A stretch of DNA of 64,000 bases, taken from the NCBI GenBank assembly GCA_021464415.1, contig JAKCWG010000860.1, positions 124,001 to 188,000 of the forward strand, given 5' to 3'. Under the pieces are notes generated by a model. That model had not been told where the DNA came from, did not search any database, and worked only from the letters and a program-made list of their open reading frames with translations. Both the position numbers and the translations under genes were made by a program. The DNA comes from Lonicera japonica (taxonomy: Eukaryota; Streptophyta; Magnoliopsida; Dipsacales; Caprifoliaceae). Below, piece after piece: positions 56,976-64,000 of the stretch (the stretch's first letter is position 1; every line of letters starts with the position of its first letter).

Positions 56976-57814
56976 CCCTTGAGGAGTAGAAAATGGAATG
57001 ATTTTATTTGTCACCACTCACCAGCAACCAATTCAACCCTCGACTCATGACCTCAAGCTGCAATAATAAATAGAAAAAGGGATTGAACATCTACTTTATT
57101 TGGAGTTGTAAGTACATAATATCTGTAGTTTTTCCTCTTGTACTAACCTTTTTCTCTCTTTGTACCAAAAATCTACTTTATTTGAAGCGGCATACATATA
57201 TCTATATATATATGCAATGCACTATTTGCCTTCTTGCTTAAACAAAAAAAGCGGTAAGTATTGTGGTCTTGCTCAAGGGATGCCTTTTCTAATCTCTTTC
57301 TTCTTTATGACTTTTAACTCCTAGTATAATATGCGCAATGCAAATAAGCTGATCTAGTGAACTAAGCCTTCACAGGTGGGTTTTTCTTATACTTTTCTGA
57401 TAAGGGAGTTTCAGATCTGTATAATATCGGTGTAAATCAAATTTACTCTCTTTTTTTCTTAGGGCAGGTTTGCTTGGTTTACAGAAACAAGATTTGAATT
57501 CCTTAGAATTGTTCTACATGTGGAAAATCCCCATTGAGAAGTTCAATTTCTCCTATAGTGGAGGTGGTTTTTAAGTTGCATGAGAACAAGATCAAATTAG
57601 GTTAAACAAGTTGTACGAATAAAATTGATTCCATTGAAGAATAATGTTTTCAAACACCACTAGAGGTGGAAAATATGAATTTTGAGCATTTACCAGGGAA
57701 AATAAGTGTAATCAAGCACACCCATTCTACATCAGTTTTCCTAACACATGCAATTTTCTAGCCTGATATTGGGTATAGCCGTGTAGGCTAGGTTGACATT
57801 ACCAGGAACTTTCA
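56976..57814. other. intergenic, possible MITE 57480-57735
   Basis: Ends GCAGGTTTGCTTGGTTTACA (57475) and TGTAATCAAGCACACCCA (57709) are imperfectly inverted, suggesting an old MITE. Nothing else recognised. Confidence 0.3.
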
Positions 57815-58553
57815 GGTTGAGCTGAGGCATGCTCACTCTTTAACTTGAAAGCATGGCAACTAAAGTCTACTCGAGGCCTGATACATGTATGAATCCTGGT
57901 TATTTACTTTCGCGCATGCATAATGCAATGCCACATGTCAATTGAAGCTTTTAATCCTGCAGCTACTGTTTCTTGATGAGAAGGTGCCCAAGCTGAACAA
58001 TGGTCGTATAAAAGTATAAAGTACATCAATAGGAAAATAAAAATAAAACGTGAAGAGCCGACTTCCAGTACTCGTTTGAAAGCTTCCAAAGTTGTAGATA
58101 CACACCATACTGTACATATGTTGCTCTGTATGAATCCCCTGTTGCACAATAACTAGACCATCCGCAAATGCAAGAACAAGTGATTATGAGATTTAGTAGC
58201 CTTCCTACGCATAATGTAGAAATGTATGCACAAGTATTTTTGTTTCACCTTTTTGGTCACAGTGGAAAGAGGACTAAAGAAGGGATTCCGGCAATTAAAG
58301 GAGTTTACTAGCCTATTTTAACTGAAGGCCCAACATGCTGAAGTCAAGGATGCAAAGTTTATCTTTATAATTTTCAAGGTAAATCTCAGGGTACGTATTA
58401 TTTCTTTGTAAAAAACTGATACTTGATTTTCGATGGCATTCAATCAATCTAAGTGGGAGAGAAAGCCCACAGTTATCATGTTTTGAAGAAGAAGTGGCAA
58501 GCTCGATCTTGTACTTTAGATAATCAAACGGGTTTCTTTCTTCATTATTTCTA

Positions 58554-58600
<47 letters not shown>

Positions 58601-58765
58601 GTTATGGTCATTAACTTCAGAGCATGTCAACAAAATCTACTTGAGGCCAGGTGCATAAATCCTGGTTATTTACTTTGTCACACACTAATGTTAGTCAAAG
58701 CTCTAACCCTGCAGTTACTTTTTTCTTGATTATGAAGGTGCCCAAGCTGAACAATCAGAGCCATC
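57815..58765. repeat. 150-bp direct duplication, 58 kb
   Basis: 57845-58000 and 58620-58765 share GCATGGCAACTAAAGTCTAC-like, GAGGCC, AATCCTGGTTATTTACTTT, CCTGCAG.TACT and AAGGTGCCCAAGCTGAACAA with substitutions. The spacing is about 770 bp. Class unknown; no coding. Between them a CT microsatellite occupies about 58556-58597 and creates an Arg/Glu repeat ORF on the minus strand. Confidence 0.65.
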
Positions 58766-59017
58766 AAGGGCTATCAGGCTACGTACATGGTTTGACAATT
58801 TGTGGTTTGGGTTAATACTAGTGATGCAGGTTCATTTCTCTTTCATTTTTCTTTGAATTAACAATATCACCCCCTTTTCCCTTTTCTCTTTTGCATTCGG
58901 AATTCGCTTAATTATCCCTCTTTCCTGAAACTCTGGGTTTGACTTAGACTTTCCTTTGGAAAAACAAACTGCAGTACTTTGCAGAGTAATCCCTTATTTT
59001 CAAATTAAGATTCCTTT

Positions 59018-59060
59018 TTTTTTTTGTGTGTGGGGGTGGGTGTGGGTGGGGGGGCGCAGT
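59018..59060 (+). repeat. G-rich tract
   Basis: TGTGTGTGGGGGTGGGTGTGGGTGGGGGGGCGC: several runs of three or more G within about 35 bases could form a G-quadruplex on the plus strand. No gene nearby to assign a role. Confidence 0.6.
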
Positions 59061-59749
59061 TAGATTCCACTATTCTGCCATGTTTTCCATGGATAACTTT
59101 GGCAACCAAACGCATTACTAATTATCTAGCTACTAATCTTGCAACCTTGTGCCAAATGTTCACAGATTTTAGTAACGGACACAAATGAATCCAAAGCATT
59201 AGGATCTTTCAAAAAGGATATATGTGAATATTGCTTTGAACTTGCGGAGTTAAATATGCATACTGAGAATAAGTTGTCAATGCGTTAGTATCTTTGTCAT
59301 TTTTATATTTCTATGAATATTTACGGATATATAGTTTGGTATATGTATTATATTGCTAGAAAACAAATTAGTCTCCCTCTCTGTATGTGAATCTCGGATT
59401 GTGATTTTTGTTTTATTGTTAGAGTGTGTTTGATTGGTTGACATGGAAAAGGTTTCAATTCCTTGGATTTCTTTCGCATGGCAAAGATTTTTGTGGGGAC
59501 TTAAGACAGGTGGTTTTCATATTCCATGAAAAACAGAACATTAGGCTAAAAGAAAATTGTAGACAGCATATATTCCCCTATGGGTGGGTTCAGTTGGACT
59601 GTTTTTGCATGGAAAACTATAGAAAATTTCATATTTTCTGTTAGAGAATATTGTGGATGTATAATTGACTTTGTGTTGTGTATAGCTGTATAGTTGAAAT
59701 TGTTGGCTTGTTTCATTTTCTTCAATTTCCTCCAGCTTCCTCCGGCTCC

Positions 59750-60323
59750 ACGTTCCACTCATTATGCAGCTGTTCTTCGCATTCTCCGTTACATCAAAGG
59801 CACCTTATTTCACAGTCTTCATTTTTCATCCACATCTTCTTTGGAGTTACGTGCATACTCTGATTCTGACTGGGCAGGAGATCCCACTGATAGGCGTTCA
59901 ACCACAGGATATTGTATCTTTTTGGGAGACTCCCTCATATCTTGGCGTAGCAAGAAGCAATCCTTAGTCTCTCGCTCTAGTACAGAGGCGGAATATCGTG
60001 CACTCGCTGATACCACTCAAGAACTTATCTGGCTCCGATGGCTACTCTCAGACATGGGAGTCTCTCAACACCTACCAACAACACTTAGTTGTGATAATAG
60101 AAGCGCCATTCAAATAGCTCACAATGATGTTTTTCATGAACGAACAAAGCATATTGAGATTGATTGTCATTTTGTTCGTCAGCATGTCACTAGCAATACA
60201 GTTCACCTTCTATCTATTACTTCTGAAGAGCAGCCTGCCGATCTCTTCACCAAAATTCATTCGCCTGGCCGTTTCCATGCTCTTGTTTCCAAACTTAAGC
60301 TGATTTCTCATTTACCACCTTAA
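59750..60323 (+). pseudogene. copia RNase H domain, frame intact
   Basis: The open frame continues from LTR-derived codons into APRSTHYAAVLRILRYIKGT (RT connection), then AYSDSDWAGDPTDRRSTTGY (first catalytic Asp), FLGDSLISWRSKKQ, SRSSTEAEYRALA (catalytic Glu), LSCDNRSAIQIAHN (Asp), HIEIDCHFVRQ and EEQPADLFTKI, and ends at a TAA. These are all the RNase H1 motifs of copia Pol. The reading frame is undamaged although promoter-side pol is lost, which points to recent deletion. Without RT it cannot act in cis. Confidence 0.9.
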
Positions 60324-60344
60324 GTTTGAGGGGGGGGGGGGGGG

Positions 60345-60560
60345 TGTTAGAGAATATTGTGAATGTATAATTGAATTTGTGTTGTGTATATAATTGACTT
60401 TGTGTTGTGTATAGATGTATAGTTGAAATTGTTGACTTGTTTCATTTTCTTCAATTTCCTCCAGCTTCCTCCGGCCCTATATATATACAAAGGGTCTCTA
60501 TGTATTTTACATCATGATTAATATATATATCTTTCTCTCATCTCTCTCATCAAGTTAACA
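60345..60560 (+). repeat. 3' LTR of the deleted copia element
   Basis: TGTTAGAGAATATTG to CAAGTTAACA. Contains TATATATATACAAAGG near 60478-60493, the TATA box candidate. The left partner is truncated at 59750. Confidence 0.85.
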
Positions 60561-60565
60561 TTTTC

Positions 60566-61300
60566 ACTTGTTGCAGTTTTCAGTTACAGATGTCCCTTTT
60601 TTCAGTGTTCAGACTGGTTGATTATAACAAACGGGCAAATGCCATATAAAGTATAAGAAAGAATGAATTTAGTATATACTCACTCCCAAGCATTGCTAGT
60701 GTTTTGTGCTTACCTAAAACTATGAAGTTACCAAACATTTTTTTGTTACCTTGATTTAGGTTTTAAAATTAAATATAATACGGGATTGACAGGAAAGAAA
60801 GCAAAGCGACCTCTTTAATTTCCTTTAGATTTGTAGTTTTCTGGAAAGAGAAGAAGAGTGAAATGTGGAGAGGAGATAGAGGGTTATATAGTTGGCCATT
60901 CTATGTGCGATGAGGTAAATATAGTGGTCTCTCTCTCTCCCCCCTTTTTTAATTAACAAGATCACCCAGTTTTTCTTTCTTGTACCTTCTTTTTTATATT
61001 TTGCCCCACACAATGTGTACATGTGATATGAAGTCAGTCAGTCGCTATATTTCTCTCTATGCATAGCAGATTCAAAACAGTACCAGAATTAAGGGTATTA
61101 CCATGAAGATAGTCATAATCTCGCATTTTGGGGGGGGGGGGGGGGGGGGGGGATGATACAATTTATATTAAGTTGATAACTTCCTAAGAGTAGATTTATT
61201 TGTACCCATGTAAACAAATGATTCGCGCACCTGATGTTTTAAATTTTAATAGAAAAAATTGGTATTTTCAACCAAAAAAGTTCTAATCTAATTTCACTCT
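60566..61300. other. intergenic with a 23-G run
   Basis: A homopolymer of 23 G lies at 61130-61152. The remainder is AT-rich. No gene recognised. Confidence 0.5.
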
Positions 61301-61938
61301 CTCCCCAGCAGTGTTTTAAAAGGCTTTCGCCTTTACGCATCAATGCTCGCGTCAGGACCGTTTTTCTAGAAAACGCACTAAAGCTCATTAATAAGTGCAT
61401 GATGCACAAAAGGCTTGCGCCTCTTTGCGCTTTACTACACCTTTTTGTACGCCTCATACACTTTTTGCTCATTTTACGCCTTTTGGACGCTTTTGCATTT
61501 TTTCTCTCACTTTTACACGTATATATATAGTTTTTTGTCTGTAAATTCATGTTGGTTGCTGCTATATAGATATAAATTGATAATTATACTCATTTTTGCT
61601 ATATGTATGAAACCTTAACTTAAAATTTCAACTTTTTGATGTTATATGCACTCTTAATGCTATTAGAAAACATAAGCAAGAAAGATAAAACAAAGTGCTG
61701 AGTGTATATTTATCTATTTGCGTATTTGAATTTTATTTGTTACTTCAAAAGGTGAATATGTGATTATTATTTCTTTCTTTTTAGTGTTAGACATCTCTTT
61801 TAATTATTTTTTGTTTTTTTAATTTAAATATATAATGCACGAAAGGCTTGCGCATTAGCGCCTTGAGGCTTACGCCTTGCCTTTCAACAAGAAAACGCCT
61901 CGACCTACACCCTCGCCTTTTAAAACATTGCTCCTTAG
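61301..61938. mobile_element. hAT-like element, 622 bp
   Basis: 61309-61930 begins CAGTGTTTTAAAAGGC and ends GCCTTTTAAAACATTG, a 16-bp TIR with one mismatch. Flanking 8-mers CTCCCCAG and CTCCTTAG match at 6 of 8. Inside both ends are GGCTTGCGCC-type repeats (61410, 61842). No transposase. Confidence 0.75.
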
Positions 61939-62164
61939 AGAATAACAGTACTAATGAAGTGCTGCAACTTCTTCCTTGGATTCTATAAACATGTCCTCAG
62001 TCCTTTTTAACTGTCTTTCACTTGCACGCTTTCTTGTTAACAATGATGCCATTAGACAAGAAAGTAAACTTTTGAGCAATTATATTCTGAAACAACCAGA
62101 CTTCAAAGCTCGGAACAATTTGTTCTTAAGAACACATCAAGGCATGTGTTAAGCATGACATTCA

Positions 62165-62375
62165 TTACGGTTCTTTCTCCTAACAGTTTAAGCTTTTGGG
62201 AGAAATGGTTCTTAACATGGTATCAGATGCTGGATTTCTGGGAGGTCCAAGGTTCAAGCCTTGGCACCTCCATTCCCTATTTGCTAATCCGAAATTTGAA
62301 ATTTATCAGCTCAAGCATAATATAGTACGCGGTTCCTTCTCCTAATAGCTTAAGCTATTGAAGAATGGATTCCAA
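62165..62375. repeat. possible tRNA-derived SINE-like repeat
   Basis: GGTTCTTTCTCCTAACAG...TTAAGC (62168) and GGTTCCTTCTCCTAATAG...TTAAGC (62331) are direct repeats. Between them ATGGTATCAGATGC and CCAAGGTTCAAGCCTTGG (62243-62260) resemble a tRNA-Met-like segment and a B-box/T-arm. It could be a SINE or a TRIM-type LTR piece with an internal primer site. Not a functional tRNA gene. Confidence 0.3.
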
Positions 62376-62437
62376 CGGAAGAAAAATGAAACCGTAATGT
62401 AAAAGTTGGCAATTACAAGGTTAAGGAATGCAAATGG

Positions 62438-62831
62438 TTACAGTCCGTTTGGATTGAAATGAGGGAGTGGAAAGGAAAGGAAAGGAATGGAATGAGTTTA
62501 ATTTTATTTTTGTTTGGATAGCTACGGAGGGAAAGGAAGGGAATGAAAATAACACCGTTTGAATAGAAAGAATGAAAGGAAGGAAAGGAAGAAAAAGAAT
62601 GTAATATATTAAAAAAGTAAACTGTTTATTAAAAATGTTTCCTTTCCTTCCCAATCCTCCCAATATTGGAAGGAAAGAAAGTAAGTGAATAGAGAGGAAA
62701 GACACTACCTCCCACTCCTTCCATTTCCATTCCATTCTCTTTAAATATTCTATCCAAACAAAGGAAATGCAATCTCTCCTCCTCTTTTTCTTTTCCTTCC
62801 TTCCTACTCCTTCCATCCAAACGAACTGTTA
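62438..62831. mobile_element. Tourist-like MITE, 388 bp
   Basis: 62441-62828 begins CAGTCCGTTTGGATTGA and ends CATCCAAACGAACTG, inverted with one mismatch over about 14 bases. TTA is duplicated on both sides (62438-62440, 62829-62831), the PIF/Harbinger signature. The interior is GGAAAGG-rich on one side and CCTTTCC-rich on the other, so a long imperfect hairpin can form. ORFs inside are Lys/Arg or Phe/Ser repeats and not genes. Confidence 0.9.
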
Positions 62832-64000
62832 TGTTCATGTAGGCAACTTTCCCGTTGTCTTTTCATTCAATTTCCTTTCAACAATGAACTTTTGTTTAGA
62901 CCCATTTCCCTATGGTTTGATGATATTTTTTTTATAATTAGCCAGTGAGACTCCAAGATAAGGTTGACAAAAGAAGGTACAATGGTAATTTCGTAATTAG
63001 CCAGAGTGAGATATTCTTCACCTCCTCCTATTCTTATACCAGCAGCGGGCTAGGGTTTGGTGCGAATGGGAGAAGTAAAAGATGGGTTTGCTTATGATGT
63101 TTGATAGGTTTTTTTACCATTTTCTTAAATTTTTTATTTTTTTTTAGCAAAGAAACAAAAGAAAAGATACTTAGTCTATCTGCCTAGGCCCTGCCTTGCA
63201 TGATTATGAGGCTGCCTAAATCCGACTATTTCATCCAACAATTAATCAAATACCTAGGTGCCAGGTGGCCGCCTTTCAGAACACTGAGCCTGCCTACGCA
63301 TAATGGCGTAAGGAGGAGATAAGGGCTTAAGCAGTACTTTCAGCATCTCATTGGTATTAATTTTACTGGGAACAGTTTGATCTGTTGTGCAATCGCCTTC
63401 GATCTATCAAGATACTAATTTGCAATTAAATTGGCCTAGTCAAGCTGTGGCACGGAGTGAGTAAATATGAGTAAACAAAGAGAAAAGGTTTTAAAAGGAA
63501 ACCTTATTGGATCCTTCCTCTGAGCTCTCTTATCTGGAATTGAGAAGAAGCTACATGAATTTAACTAAGAAGTTAGACTCAACACCAGATCATAGGTTTG
63601 GATAGAATCCCAAGAAATAAACTGTAGGAATCAGACCTTTGTAGGACTAAAAAGATTTGAAGACAGTGCAAACTCGATCGAGTTGAAGCTCGATTCAATC
63701 TTAGAAAGCTACAAAGGTACGTTCTTAAGGAAACTTGTCTTTTTTACACCAATAAACTCATCTTTTATTTGCTTGTTAGACATAATACAACTTTGTTCGC
63801 TGATGAATTATTTCATTGTATATTATGTTAATTTGCTCATAGAGGAAGTCGATTTTTATCAAGAGAAGTGGCTTGGGGGTGCGGTAGCATATTTTGCAGG
63901 GTCTCTATTAAATTCAAAGCTCAAGTTGCCGACTTTATTTTTCAAGGGAGTTGGCATGTTCCGCAACTGCATGAAGACAATTTCCCGAGTATTTGGCATC
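62832..64000. other. right edge, nothing recognised
   Basis: No ORF of note on either strand and no clear repeat boundary. A CCTAGG/GCCTGCC-rich patch at 63180-63300 looks like a degraded repeat. An exon of a gene lying further right cannot be excluded. Confidence 0.35.

Larger units (their letters stand above)
59634..60565 (+). mobile_element. internally deleted copia element, RNase H only
   Basis: 59639-60560 is flanked by exact TTTTC duplications (59634-59638, 60561-60565). The left end is the first about 110 bp of the LTR (TGTTAGAGAATATTG...CTTCCTCCGGC). It is fused directly to the RNase H coding part at about 59750. After the stop comes a polypurine tract with 17 G (about 60328-60344), then a 216-bp right LTR (60345-60560, ending AAGTTAACA). 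All of gag, protease, integrase and most RT are gone. The right LTR has a local 25-bp tandem duplication (TAATTGAATTTGTGTTGTGT). Confidence 0.85.

Noticed and set aside
58313..58633. 106-codon minus-strand ORF with an Arg-Glu repeat
   Set aside because: The repeat is a CT microsatellite read in frame; no domain elsewhere.
62225..62275. Functional tRNA-Met gene
   Set aside because: No cloverleaf with acceptor stem can be drawn; only a T-arm-like and a PBS-like motif are present.
62421..62838. 131-codon minus-strand ORF
   Set aside because: It spans the Tourist-like MITE end to end; its Lys/Glu and Phe/Pro runs come from GGAAAGG repeats.

Overview
This window is repeat-dominated nuclear DNA of a flowering plant, very likely a eudicot. 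The sequence is AT-rich and has no operons, Shine-Dalgarno sites or dense coding. It carries plant-type Ty1/copia and Ty3/gypsy retrotransposons, a plant L1-type LINE with a C-terminal RNase H domain, hAT, Mutator-like, Tourist-like, CACTA-like and Helitron-like DNA elements, and a relic of a plant F-box gene. I found no convincing intact host gene, no rRNA gene and no canonical tRNA gene. The only long uninterrupted ORF with a recognisable family is a 373-codon retrotransposon Gag (41377-42498).

Layout from the left. At 307-1099 lies a stop-interrupted coding relic of unknown family. From about 1.9 to 20 kb is a nested block. It holds a 3.5-kb LTR-type element with perfect 5-bp target-site duplications (TSDs) and no coding (2469-5975), a 1.6-kb solo LTR (6720-8296), a degenerate minus-strand copia element with short LTRs (8718-15902), and a terminal-inverted-repeat (TIR) element (about 17039-19890). 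The TIR element carries a fragment of what looks like a chloroplast CRM-domain gene, and a second solo LTR of the same family as the first is inserted in it (17398-18978). From 20 to 37 kb is mostly non-coding. It contains an array of 22-bp palindromes (21705-21994), foldback and tandem repeats, a 125-bp dispersed/tandem repeat with a CACTA-like terminus, a 739-bp Mutator-like element, a dead copia gag-protease fragment, two hAT-type elements with perfect 8-bp TSDs, and one or two Helitron-like 3' ends.

From about 38 to 50.5 kb is a minus-strand Ty3/gypsy (Athila/Tat-type) element, decayed. Two insertions sit in it: a very young gag-only copia element (39804-44354, LTRs nearly identical) and an 888-bp solo LTR (47883-48770). 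From 50.5 to 64 kb the density drops. This part holds a partially duplicated F-box/DUF295-type pseudogene with a MITE in it, a 5'-truncated LINE, a copia deletion derivative retaining only RNase H and the 3' LTR (59639-60560), an hAT-like element (61309-61930) and a Tourist-like MITE (62441-62828).

The elements do not form a pathway; the region records successive nested insertions. The most notable recurring signal is arrays of short perfect palindromes inside three unrelated LTR families, plus a separate palindrome array outside any recognised LTR.
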